DNA of 11,254 nt from an uncultured Chloroflexota bacterium (GTDB lineage: Bacteria > Chloroflexota > Dehalococcoidia > CAUJGQ01), in NCBI GenBank assembly GCA_937879875.1, contig CALFMN010000258.1:1-11254 (forward strand), read 5' to 3'. Below the pieces are notes generated by a model. The model made no database searches. It saw only the letters and a program-made list of their open reading frames with translations, and was not told the DNA's origin. The number at the start of each line of letters is the position of its first letter. The stretch's first letter is position 1. A program made the translations under genes and the position numbers. Of this stretch, positions 1 through 6,457 are shown one piece after another.

Positions 1-51
1 CAGGGCAAGCCGCTGGTCGCCTGAACTCACGATGTACTTCCGCCACGCGGT

Positions 52-178
52 ACTAAGCAGGTAGCCCAGGTTAAGGTGCACCTTTTCTGATGTCCGGTCA
101 GCGACCCACATCCACGCCTGTGAGCCTTATGGACCACGGCCTCGAAAAGTGCACTTCAACTGAGGCCACCTGCTTAGT
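52..178. repeat. long imperfect inverted repeat (about 35-bp arms)
   Basis: The left arm begins ACTAAGCAGGT at 52-62 and the right arm ends ACCTGCTTAGT at 168-178, an 11-bp perfect complement. Similarity continues inward to about 87 and 144, giving roughly 28 of 35 matching positions with one gap. Each arm contains a near-palindrome with the same GTGCAC core: AAGGTGCACCTT at 73-84 and AAGTGCACTT at 147-156. About 56 nt separate the arms. It could be a MITE-like non-autonomous element, a recombination or binding site, or a large RNA hairpin. I see no clear target-site duplication. Confidence 0.6.
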
Positions 179-226
179 GGGTGAACGACAGGTGCGGTCC
201 GAGGGCATCCGGTAGCCCTCGAACAA

Positions 227-277
227 CCCTTCCCGTGTCGGGAAGGGAGACGCGGCGCCAGCCGCGGCGGGGTTAGG
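227..277 (+). repeat. composite double-hairpin repeat, copy 1
   Basis: A 9-bp perfect hairpin (CCCTTCCCG, TGT, CGGGAAGGG; 227-247) is followed by AGA and a second 6-bp hairpin (CGCGGC, GCCA, GCCGCG; 251-266), then GCGGGGTTAGG to 277. The order of C-rich/G-rich hairpin, (AC)AGAC, second hairpin, then GGGG(T)TAGG matches the two copies in the flhA-flhF gap, although the loops and second stems differ. This points to a dispersed intergenic repeat family. Confidence 0.6.
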
Positions 278-321
278 CCGCCCGCTTGCGCCTGTGCGCC
301 GGGGCCGCGAAGATAACGGCC

Positions 322-1521
322 ATGAACGCTGAACGAATCTGGCAACTCACCCACGCCACCGACGAGAACGTGCTCTCCGCGCGGCGGCACATCCATCAGC
401 ATCCGGAGCTGAGTTTCGAGGAGCGCGAGACGGCCGCCTTCGTGGCCGATCGGCTGCGCGCCCTCGGCTACGAGCCGCAGACCGGCATCGCCGGCAACGG
501 CATCAAGGCGGTGCTGCGCGGGGCACGGCCGGGCCGCAGCGTCGGCCTGCGCGCCGATATGGACGCGCTGCCGCTGCGCGAAGAGCCCGGCCTGCCCTTT
601 GCCTCGTCGAACGCGGGCGTGATGCATGCCTGCGGCCACGACTCGCATACGGCGATGCTGCTCGGGGCCGCGGAGGCGCTGCGCGCCGTGCGGGACGAGC
701 TGGCCGGCAACGTCGTCTTCATCTTTCAACCGGCCGAAGAGCTGCCGCCTGGCGGCGCCAAACCGATGATCGAGGCCGGCGTGCTCGACGACCCGCACGT
801 CGATTGCATCTTCGGCCTGCACCAGGGCGACGTGCTGCCGGTCGGCTCGCTGGCCGTGGCAGGCGGGCCGCGGGCGGCGTCCGCCGATACGTTTTACATC
901 ACCATCCGCGGCCAGGGCGGCCACGCGGCGATGCCCCACCGCGCGATCGACGTGATCGCCGCCGGCGGCATGGCGATCACCGCCATCCACCAGATCGTCA
1001 GCCGCCGGCTGCCCGCCGTGCAGCCGGCCGTGATTACGATCGGCCAGGTGCACGGCGGCACCAAGGAGAACATCATCCCCGAGCTGCTGACGATGAGCGG
1101 CACAGTGCGCTGCTTCGATGAAGCGCTGCGCAAGGAGATTCCGGACCATCTGCGCGGCGTGATCGAGGCGGCGGCGGCGATGTACGGCGCCAGCGCCGAG
1201 CTGGACTACCGCTTCGGCTATCCCGTGACGATCAACGATACCGAGATGGCGCAGGTCTCGCGGCGGGCGGCGGCGCGCCTCGTGGGCGACGAGCAGGTCT
1301 TCACGCCCGAGCCGATCATGCCGGCCGAGGACTTCTCCTACTTCCTGCAGCGCGTACCCGGCGCCTTCGCCTCGCTCGGCGTGGGCACGCCGGGATCGGG
1401 ACGGCGCACGTCGGCCAGCCACAGCCCCGGCTTCTTTCTCGATGAGGCCGCGCTGCCGTACGGCGTCGCCTACTATGTATCGCTGGTCACCGATCTGATC
1501 GGCAGCCAGGAGCCGGGCTGA
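322..1521 (+). CDS. M20D family amidohydrolase (amidohydrolase / IAA-amino acid hydrolase-like)
   Basis: Predicted zinc- or manganese-dependent cytosolic amidohydrolase of peptidase family M20D, which cleaves N-acyl amino acids such as hippurate or indole-acetyl amino acids. The substrate cannot be told from sequence. The protein is 399 aa, the normal family length. Visible motifs in order are RRHIHQHPEL (21-30), LRADMDALP (77-84), MHACGHDSH (101-109), FQPAEE (135-140), GLHQG (165-169), the dimerisation-domain signature GQGGHAAMPHRAID (197-210), GGTKENIIPE (245-254), MPAEDFSYF (333-341) and SHSPGFFLDE (366-375). The five expected metal ligands, C104, H106, E140, H167 and H367, are all present, so it should be active. 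An in-frame TTG at 286 would add 12 residues, but the ATG at 322 gives the family-typical N-terminus. The next gene starts 86 nt downstream on the same strand and may be co-transcribed. Confidence 0.93.
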   Translation: MNAERIWQLTHATDENVLSARRHIHQHPELSFEERETAAFVADRLRALGYEPQTGIAGNGIKAVLRGARPGRSVGLRADMDALPLREEPGLPFASSNAGVMHACGHDSHTAMLLGAAEALRAVRDELAGNVVFIFQPAEELPPGGAKPMIEAGVLDDPHVDCIFGLHQGDVLPVGSLAVAGGPRAASADTFYITIRGQGGHAAMPHRAIDVIAAGGMAITAIHQIVSRRLPAVQPAVITIGQVHGGTKENIIPELLTMSGTVRCFDEALRKEIPDHLRGVIEAAAAMYGASAELDYRFGYPVTINDTEMAQVSRRAAARLVGDEQVFTPEPIMPAEDFSYFLQRVPGAFASLGVGTPGSGRRTSASHSPGFFLDEAALPYGVAYYVSLVTDLIGSQEPG

Positions 1522-1607
1522 ACGCCGGCATGACGAACACGGCGCCTGTTGCGGCCGGCGCGAACGGCGCCGCGCCGCGCTGAGCGAGAACGCGGCCAGG
1601 TCAGGCG

Positions 1608-3164
1608 ATGATGACGCGACGCCATCCCCGCAACGCCGCCGGCTCGCTGCCCGTGCTGACGGCGTCGTTCGCGCCGGTCGCGGCGGCAGAGGGCGAGAGC
1701 ACGCCCTCCGCTCGCGCTGTCGCGCGCCTGTTTCCGCTCGGCGAGGGCGGCGAGCGCATCCTGCTGGCCGTGGCCGAGGGGATCGCCGATCCGCTCTCGG
1801 CCGAAGCGCAGGCCGCCGAGGCGCTGGGCCGAATCGAAGCGGTCGTGGCCCGCGCCGCGGCAGATGCGCTGCCCGAAGACCTGCTCGACGCCGGCTTTCA
1901 GGCGGCGGCCGAAGGCGTTCGCCGGCTGGCAGCGCTGCCGGGCGGCGTGCCGGACGCCGGCGTGGCGCTTGCGGCGGCGATCATCGAAGACGGCACGGTC
2001 GCGGTCGCCAGTGCGGGGCACGGCGCCGTGTTCTTGCAGCGAGATGGCGCGACATGGCGGCTCACCGAGGCGCAGGCGGACGATGCGGGGGCGCAGATCG
2101 TCGGCGGCGCTGAGCAGGCGGTCGCGCTGACGGAGCGGCTGCAGCCGGGCGATGCGCTGCTGGTTGCCTCGGAGCGCGTCGCCCGCGGCCTCGGCGAGCG
2201 CGTGATCGAGGCGGTTTTCGAGGAGTACGGCCCGGACGGCGCCGCGGACGAGCTCGCCCGGCTGGCCGCCGATCTGCCGGAGGCGCAGGGCGCGGCCGTG
2301 GCGCTGCTGCATCTGCCCGCCGCGAGCGCATTGCCCGTCGCCGCGGCCGGGTCAGGCGCCGGAGCACAAGCGGCGCCGCGACCGGGCTGGCTGGCGCCCC
2401 TGGCGGTGCTGGGCGCGATCATCCTCGGCGTCGTGGTGGTGAGCGCCATCGCCTTCGCCGCCTCACGCGGCGGCGGCAACAAGGCTGCGGCCACCAGGCC
2501 GGCGACGCAGGTGGCCGTGCTGCAAACGCCGATACCGACCCCGCCGCCCGTGACGCCGCTGGCAGCGACCGCCGCGTCCGCGACGCCCGGCTCGACGCCG
2601 GCGGCAACGGCGACACCCGGCGCCAGCCCGACGCCCGGCGCCTCAGCCACGCCGAACGCCTCGGCTACGCCGTCGAGCCTCGCGAACCTGCCGGCGTGCA
2701 GCGGCGGCGCCGACAGCAAACCATGCAGCTACACCGCCCAGCCCGGCGATTCGCTCTCTGTGATCGGCGATCGCTTCGATATCACCCGCGCCTGCTTCGA
2801 GTCGGCGAACCTGCGCCACGACCCCGTACCGCCGCGCGCCCCCGATTTCCGCATCGGCGCCGGCGAGACGTACGTCATTCCCGACGCTGCGACCTGCGCC
2901 ACGCTGCCGCCTGCGCCCGCGCCGCCGCCCGCGGCAGCCACCGCGACACCTGCCGCCGCCACACGCCCGGCGGCCACACGGACGGCAGGCCCGGCCGCCA
3001 GCCCCGCCGCGGGGAATCCGACGCGAGCGCCGTCGGCCGCGACAGCCGGACCGGCGACGGCGGCGCCGGCAGCCGCGTCGCCTGCGCCCAGCGTCTCGGC
3101 ATCGACGCGGCGTGGCCCTTGCACGCCGGTGCCCGGCGAGCAGTTCCCCCGACCGACCTGTTAG
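1608..3164 (+). CDS. membrane protein: degenerate PP2C-like domain, one TM helix, extracellular LysM domain
   Basis: This 518-aa protein has three parts. Residues about 35-236 follow the order of PP2C-family serine/threonine phosphatase blocks, but the metal-binding aspartates are gone. ILLAVAEGIAD (51-61) stands where DGxGG is expected, VASAGHGAVFLQRDG (133-147) where ANxGDSR is expected, and LQPGDALLVASERV (178-191) where GDxxLLxSDG is expected. LT at 152-153 fits the LTxDH block without its Asp-His. A single transmembrane helix follows (about 262-285), then a Thr/Pro/Ala-rich linker (about 293-358). Next is one LysM domain (about 374-425, core YTAQPGDSLSVIGDRF ending YVIP) and a second low-complexity tail ending in Cys. 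Four cysteines in and around the LysM (364, 373, 397, 430) could form disulfides. With no signal peptide, the PP2C-like part should be cytosolic and the LysM outside, binding peptidoglycan. Domain order is clear; the PP2C kinship is inferred from pattern. The start could also be the ATG at 1611. Confidence 0.8.
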   Translation: MMTRRHPRNAAGSLPVLTASFAPVAAAEGESTPSARAVARLFPLGEGGERILLAVAEGIADPLSAEAQAAEALGRIEAVVARAAADALPEDLLDAGFQAAAEGVRRLAALPGGVPDAGVALAAAIIEDGTVAVASAGHGAVFLQRDGATWRLTEAQADDAGAQIVGGAEQAVALTERLQPGDALLVASERVARGLGERVIEAVFEEYGPDGAADELARLAADLPEAQGAAVALLHLPAASALPVAAAGSGAGAQAAPRPGWLAPLAVLGAIILGVVVVSAIAFAASRGGGNKAAATRPATQVAVLQTPIPTPPPVTPLAATAASATPGSTPAATATPGASPTPGASATPNASATPSSLANLPACSGGADSKPCSYTAQPGDSLSVIGDRFDITRACFESANLRHDPVPPRAPDFRIGAGETYVIPDAATCATLPPAPAPPPAAATATPAAATRPAATRTAGPAASPAAGNPTRAPSAATAGPATAAPAAASPAPSVSASTRRGPCTPVPGEQFPRPTC

Positions 3165-3251
3165 CCGCGGCACGGTGCGCTGCCTGGCGCAGGCCTGCAC
3201 CGACTCAGGTCGAAATGGGGTCAGGCCGGCGCTATACGCGAAGTTGCGTGA

Positions 3252-3959
3252 TCAGCGGCGCGGCGCCTCCAGCCACGCGCCCGGTGGACCATCGAACCGC
3301 AATGTACGCCCGGCAGCGGCCGCGACAACGAGCTGCGCCTGTTGCAGCGCCGCCAGAATCGCGGCGCCAAGCGCCCCGCCCAGGTGCGGCCGCCGCTCGG
3401 TCCAGTCGAGACAGGCCGTGGCGAAGCGTCGCCGGGTGTGCGCTGCTGCCGTCACATCGACCCCGCGCACTGCGAGCGCCGCGCTTCCGGCCGGCGTGAG
3501 CATGAAGCCCGGCCGGTCCGCTTCACCCGGCGCCAGCCAGCCCCGCGCCAGCATCCCGTCGAGCAAGCCGACCCCCGCGACGCCCGCCAGGTGGTCGTAG
3601 CAGCGGCGTGCCTGGCGAATCGGCGCGTCCACGCGCACGAGGCGTTCCGCCTCGGCGCTGCGGCGCGGCGGCGCCCCGCCGGGGGCCAACGCGCCGAGAG
3701 CGGTCAGCAAGGTGTGGACCCGTGGCCCATCGACACGGCAGATGCGCTGGCGCCCCGTCACCGTGACGCGGACGAGTCCGTCGCGGCGCAGGCGCGCCAG
3801 ATGTGCGCTGACGCGCGGCTGCGGCAGCTCCAGCCGGGCCGCAAGGTCGCTGACCGTGGCATCACCCTCCAGCAGGACTTCAAGCATCCGCAGTCGCGTG
3901 ACGTCGGCCAGCGCCCCGGCCAGCCCGGCAACCCGCCGCAGATCCTGCTCGCTCTCCAC
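3252..3959 (-). CDS. ArsR-type winged helix-turn-helix transcriptional regulator
   Basis: A 235-aa DNA-binding regulator. The N-terminal winged helix (about 8-75) contains ADVTRLRMLEVLLEG, then VSDLAARLELPQPRVSAHLARLRRDGLV (36-63), with the recognition helix near QPRVSAHLARL. The classical ArsR metal motif (ELCVCDL) is absent. The C-terminal half (about 110-215) carries two blocks that I recall from a wider regulator family: ARRCYDHLAG (117-126) and ACLDWTERRPHLGGALG (182-198). C120, D122, H123 and C183 are candidate ligand residues; the ligand is unknown. I chose the GTG at 3959 because GGAGG (complement of 3967-3971) sits 7 nt upstream. A longer ATG start at 4037 would lie upstream of the promoter -10 box. 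The gene is convergent with the LysM gene, leaving 87 nt with only weak hairpins and no T-run. It lies downstream of the histidine kinase on the same strand but has its own promoter. Confidence 0.88.
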   Translation of the reverse strand: MESEQDLRRVAGLAGALADVTRLRMLEVLLEGDATVSDLAARLELPQPRVSAHLARLRRDGLVRVTVTGRQRICRVDGPRVHTLLTALGALAPGGAPPRRSAEAERLVRVDAPIRQARRCYDHLAGVAGVGLLDGMLARGWLAPGEADRPGFMLTPAGSAALAVRGVDVTAAAHTRRRFATACLDWTERRPHLGGALGAAILAALQQAQLVVAAAAGRTLRFDGPPGAWLEAPRR

Positions 3960-4001
3960 CGCCTGGCCTCCTTCAGCCGCGCGCCGGCATCCCGAACGGT
4001 C

Positions 4002-4045
4002 GCGCACACTGTGGATTATACATCGCTCAGTGCGCATCTATGCAA
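4002..4045 (-). promoter_or_regulatory. promoter and candidate operator of the ArsR-type gene
   Basis: Read on the minus strand, TTGCAT (4045-4040) and a perfect TATAAT (4020-4015) are separated by 19 bp, slightly longer than ideal. The -10 box is flanked by inverted arms: GCGCACTG (4035-4028) and CAGTGTGCGC (4011-4002), 16 bp apart, complementary apart from a two-base insertion. Transcription would start near 4008, leaving about 50 nt before the GTG at 3959. An inverted repeat enclosing the -10 box is the expected place for an autorepressor to bind, so the product of this gene is the natural candidate. A further GTGCGCAC palindrome is at 4082-4089. Confidence 0.55.
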
Positions 4046-4125
4046 TTCACCGCGTACACCCTGCGCAGGCGCCGGCGCGGTGTGCGCACGTCGGCCGCAA
4101 CGCGTGCTGACGCGGTGGTGCGGCG

Positions 4126-5517
4126 TCAATGGGCGGCAGCGCGGTCGTCTGGGTTGTGTGGAATCAACAGGCGGAAGGTGGTGCCCGCGCCCGGACTGCT
4201 CTCCACCTCGACGTGGCCGCCATGCGCCTGCGCCGTGTGTTTGACGATCGCCAGGCCGAGTCCCGTTCCGGTCGAAGCCCGTGCCCGATCGACCTTGTAA
4301 AAGCGCTCGAAGATGCGCTCGTGCTCTGCGTGCGGGATGCCGATGCCCGTGTCGCGCACCGCGATCTCGCCCCACTCGCCGCGCGCTCGTGCTTCCACCG
4401 TCACCGCGCCGCCCGCCGGCGTGAACTTGATCGCGTTGTGTATCAGGTTGATCACGGCGCGGAGCAGCCGCTCGTGGTCGGCGTGCAGGGCGGGCAGCTC
4501 CGGCTCCGCGCTCCAGCGCAGCGTGATTCCCGCCCGCTCGGCCTGCGCGGCCAGGCGCCGCACCGCATCGGCACAGAGCTGGGCGGCATCCACCGGGCCG
4601 AAGCGAAACGGCGCCTGGCCCGACTCGATGCGGCTCAGCTCCAGCATCTCCTCGACGAGCTGCGCCAGCCGGTCGACTTCGTGGTCCACGCCCGCCAGCA
4701 TGGCCTGCGCCTCCTCCTCGTCCTCCAATCCGCCATCGGCGAGCACCTGCACAACCGCCTTGATCGAGGCCAGCGGCGTGCGCAGCTCGTGCGAGAGGTT
4801 GCTCACGAAATCGCGCCGCTGGCCTTCGCTGCGGTGCACCTCGGTCAGATCGTGCAGCAGGCCAAGATATTGCCAGGCGCCGGCGCCGCGCAGCGGCAGG
4901 AAGATCGCCTCAACGTCGCGGCTCTGCGCGCCCAGCCGCACCACGCGCATCACCTGAGACTGCTCCGTGCGGCAACGCTCCAGCAGCGCCGCCAGCTCGT
5001 GGTCGCGCACCACGGACACGAACGACTGCTCAGCCGGCGGCTCGAAGGCGGCGTCCGCGGCCACGCCCAGCAGCCGCCGCGCCGCGGCGTTCAGGTAGCG
5101 CACGCGCGCCGCGCCATCCACGGCGATCACACCATCGGCACTGCGGCCGAGCACGGCGGCGAGCCGCTGGCGCTCCGCCTCCGTCTCCTGCACGGCGCGG
5201 CCGAGATTTTGCTCGATCGCGCCGAGCGCGCCGGCGAGCGGGCGCAACTCGGGGCTGCGCACGGCCGGCGCTTCAGCGCCGAAGCGTCCCTCCGCCAGCC
5301 GTCGCGCCGCGGCGACGAGCGTCTTCATGCCGCGGCGGCGCTCGCGACCGCCGTAGGCCGCCAGCGCCAACGCCAGCACCGCGGCCGCCATACCGGCCAG
5401 CAGCACCGCCGCGATCACGCTGCCGCGGCCGGGCGCCGGCCCGCCGGTCAGCGCAAACGCGAGCAGCACGGCCACGCAGGCGAGCACGGGCAACAGATAT
5501 GCCAGCGGCCTCAGCAT
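4126..5517 (-). CDS. PhoR-like sensor histidine kinase
   Basis: A 463-aa membrane-bound sensor kinase of a two-component system. There are two N-terminal transmembrane helices (about 5-23 and 33-55) with only about 10 residues between them, so there is almost no extracellular sensor. A HAMP-like segment (about 60-110) and a PAS domain (about 115-225) suggest cytosolic or membrane-state sensing. The HisKA phospho-acceptor is H243 in NLSHELRTPLASIK (240-253). The ATPase domain has the N box INLIHNAIKFTP (356-367), the G1 box DTGIGIP (389-395), an F box around ERFYKVDRA and the G2 box GTGLGLAIV (417-425), all intact. I start at the ATG at 5517; a longer frame to 5631 would translate the heptamer repeats into Cys/Pro-rich sequence and is unlikely. 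No response regulator is in the window, so its partner lies elsewhere. The gene is divergent from the ECF sigma gene and 88 nt upstream of the ArsR-type start region. Confidence 0.92.
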   Translation of the reverse strand: MLRPLAYLLPVLACVAVLLAFALTGGPAPGRGSVIAAVLLAGMAAAVLALALAAYGGRERRRGMKTLVAAARRLAEGRFGAEAPAVRSPELRPLAGALGAIEQNLGRAVQETEAERQRLAAVLGRSADGVIAVDGAARVRYLNAAARRLLGVAADAAFEPPAEQSFVSVVRDHELAALLERCRTEQSQVMRVVRLGAQSRDVEAIFLPLRGAGAWQYLGLLHDLTEVHRSEGQRRDFVSNLSHELRTPLASIKAVVQVLADGGLEDEEEAQAMLAGVDHEVDRLAQLVEEMLELSRIESGQAPFRFGPVDAAQLCADAVRRLAAQAERAGITLRWSAEPELPALHADHERLLRAVINLIHNAIKFTPAGGAVTVEARARGEWGEIAVRDTGIGIPHAEHERIFERFYKVDRARASTGTGLGLAIVKHTAQAHGGHVEVESSPGAGTTFRLLIPHNPDDRAAAH

Positions 5518-5530
5518 GGCGCACCGATGG

Positions 5531-5589
5531 GGGCAGTGGGCAGTGGGCAGTGGGCAGTGGGGACGGGCGTAGGGCGAAGGGCGTAGGGG
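5531..5589 (+). repeat. G-rich heptamer tandem repeats
   Basis: Four exact copies of GGGCAGT (5531-5558) are followed, after GGGGAC and in slightly altered form, by GGGCGTA, GGGCGAA, GGGCGTA and GGGG (5565-5589). The 7-base spacing of G-triplets resembles the short tandemly repeated heptamers known from cyanobacteria and could fold into a G-quadruplex on the plus strand. It begins 14 bases upstream of the kinase start codon. Confidence 0.85.
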
Positions 5590-5638
5590 CTGGATCGGCA
5601 AGAGCCGCCAGAGCGCAGCGCCACGGTGCACGATAGGC

Positions 5639-5703
5639 TCATGTGTACATGGGCGCCCATGTCAGACAGAGGCTGTCCGCGCAACGGCCCCACATGACAC
5701 ATG
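5639..5703. repeat. nested palindromes inside the divergent region
   Basis: ACATGGGCGCCCATGT at 5647-5662 is a perfect 16-bp palindrome. It overlaps an imperfect inverted repeat whose arms are TCATGTGTACATGGG (5639-5653) and CCCCACATGACACATGA (5687-5703). These could be regulator sites or the inner structure of a small repeat element. Confidence 0.6.
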
Positions 5704-5764
5704 ACGCGCTGCCGCGGCCGGCGCCGCGACGAAGACACCGCAATACTGCGGCTGGCCTCAGACT

Positions 5765-5796
5765 CCCACTGCCCACTGCCCATTGCCCACTGCCCA
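5765..5796 (-). repeat. C-rich heptamer repeats, inverted relative to 5531-5558
   Basis: Units of CCCACTG (5765-5771, 5772-5778, 5786-5792) with one variant CCCATTG (5779-5785) and a partial CCCA. The complement is the same GGGCAGT heptamer seen at 5531-5558, so the two tracts form about 30-bp terminal inverted repeats with one internal mismatch, around 206 nt of sequence. Confidence 0.85.
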
Positions 5797-5872
5797 GCGT
5801 AGCGGCGTTACGTTAGCCTGCCGTGACCGTTGTACCCTGTGCAAGCGCGGGAAGCACACAGGGAGAACGCAG

Positions 5873-6457
5873 ATGCAGGTGGACACACCGCTCCGCCCGG
5901 CTGAGGGCGAGCTGGCCCGCGAGGCCGCGCTCGTCGCGCGGGCGGTCGCCGAGCCGGACGCGTTTGGCGAGCTGTACGACCGCTATGCGCTGCGCGTCTA
6001 CCGCTTCGCCTTTCGCCGCCTGGGCGATCACGCCGAGGCGGAAGACGTGACCGCCCAGACCTTTCACCGCGCTTTCGAGGCGTTGGGCCGCTTCGAATGG
6101 CGCGGTGCGCCCTTCGGCGCCTGGCTGTTCCGCATCGCGCGCAACGCCGTGGTCGACCGTCGCCGCGCCGGCGCCGCGCCCGTCTCGCTGGACGGCATCG
6201 GCGAGGGCGGCTTCGAACCCGCCGATGTTGACGCGACGGCGCCGGACGAGGCGCTGCTCGTGCAAGAGGAGCTGGGCGCGGCCTGGGCCGCCGTGGCGCG
6301 GCTGCCGGCGCTGCAGCGGCGGGCGGTGACGTTGCGCTTCGGGCGCGATCTTTCGCACGCGGAAGTCGGCGCGATCATCGGCCGCAGCGAGGCCGCGACG
6401 AAGCAACTGGTCTATCGAGCAATGAAGACGCTGCGCGAGCTGTTGGAGGTGCAGTAA
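5873..6457 (+). CDS. ECF-family RNA polymerase sigma factor
   Basis: A 194-aa sigma-70 family factor of the extracytoplasmic-function type, with only regions 2 and 4. Region 2 (about 28-97) includes DAFGELYDRYALRVYRFAF, AEDVTAQTFHRAFEAL and FGAWLFRIARNAVVDRRR. Region 4 (about 133-191) includes LPALQRRAVTLRFGRDLSHAEVG and the helix-turn-helix IIGRSEAATKQLVYRAMKTL. A linker rich in Asp/Glu/Gly (about 100-130) joins them. I start at the ATG at 5873 because GGGAGA (5861-5866) lies 6 nt upstream; an earlier in-frame ATG at 5783 would translate intergenic sequence. The stop codon overlaps the start of the next gene (TAATG), so the two are almost certainly translationally coupled. A partner in that position usually regulates the sigma factor, but no transmembrane or zinc-type anti-sigma protein follows here. 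Confidence 0.93.
   Translation: MQVDTPLRPAEGELAREAALVARAVAEPDAFGELYDRYALRVYRFAFRRLGDHAEAEDVTAQTFHRAFEALGRFEWRGAPFGAWLFRIARNAVVDRRRAGAAPVSLDGIGEGGFEPADVDATAPDEALLVQEELGAAWAAVARLPALQRRAVTLRFGRDLSHAEVGAIIGRSEAATKQLVYRAMKTLRELLEVQ

Larger units (their letters stand above)
1..321. other. non-coding, repeat-rich region upstream of the amidohydrolase
   Basis: I find no convincing gene here. Frame 1 reads a short open stretch ending in TGA at 22-24, which could be the tail of an upstream gene, but eight codons cannot support a call. The rest is dominated by inverted repeats: a long imperfect stem at 52-178, a small 7-bp hairpin around 200-221 (CGAGGGC/GCCCTCG) and a double hairpin at 227-277. No T-run follows any hairpin, so none looks like a classical intrinsic terminator. 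A weak purine-rich stretch (GAAGA, 309-313) lies 8 nt before the ATG at 322. Confidence 0.6.
5518..5872. other. divergent intergenic region between histidine kinase and ECF sigma genes
   Basis: This 355-nt region contains no convincing gene. It holds G-rich heptamer repeats near the kinase start, complementary C-rich heptamers near the sigma gene, and several palindromes in between. Promoters for both divergent genes should lie here, but I see no confident -35/-10 pair. A short dyad, TTGTAC-CCT-GTGCAA (5830-5844, one mismatch), lies 28 nt before the sigma start and could be a regulator site. The sigma gene's Shine-Dalgarno sequence is GGGAGA at 5861-5866. Confidence 0.6.

Noticed and set aside
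1..24. possible C-terminal tail of an upstream gene (ending in TGA)
   Set aside because: Only seven sense codons are visible, too few to distinguish from chance.
52..178. integron attC site
   Set aside because: The inverted repeat lacks the paired RYYYAAC/GTTRRRY core sites at its ends, and there is no integrase or cassette in view.
127..1422. 431-aa open frame on the minus strand opposite the amidohydrolase
   Set aside because: It is an antisense shadow produced by high GC. Its composition is Arg/His/Ala-rich without domains, while the plus strand shows a complete M20 motif set.
1530..1583. 17-codon open frame between the amidohydrolase and the LysM gene
   Set aside because: Very short, Ala/Gly-rich, with no ribosome-binding site and no recognisable sequence.
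1473..2312. 279-aa minus-strand frame opposite the PP2C-like region, and 1898-2719
   Set aside because: Low-complexity antisense shadows of a clear plus-strand gene with a membrane helix and LysM domain.
3165..3251. possible bidirectional terminator or IS200/REP remnant between convergent genes
   Set aside because: Only weak hairpins (such as GCCTG/CAGGC) with no T-run. The GGGGTCAGG stretch recalls repeat-element ends, but there is too little to call.
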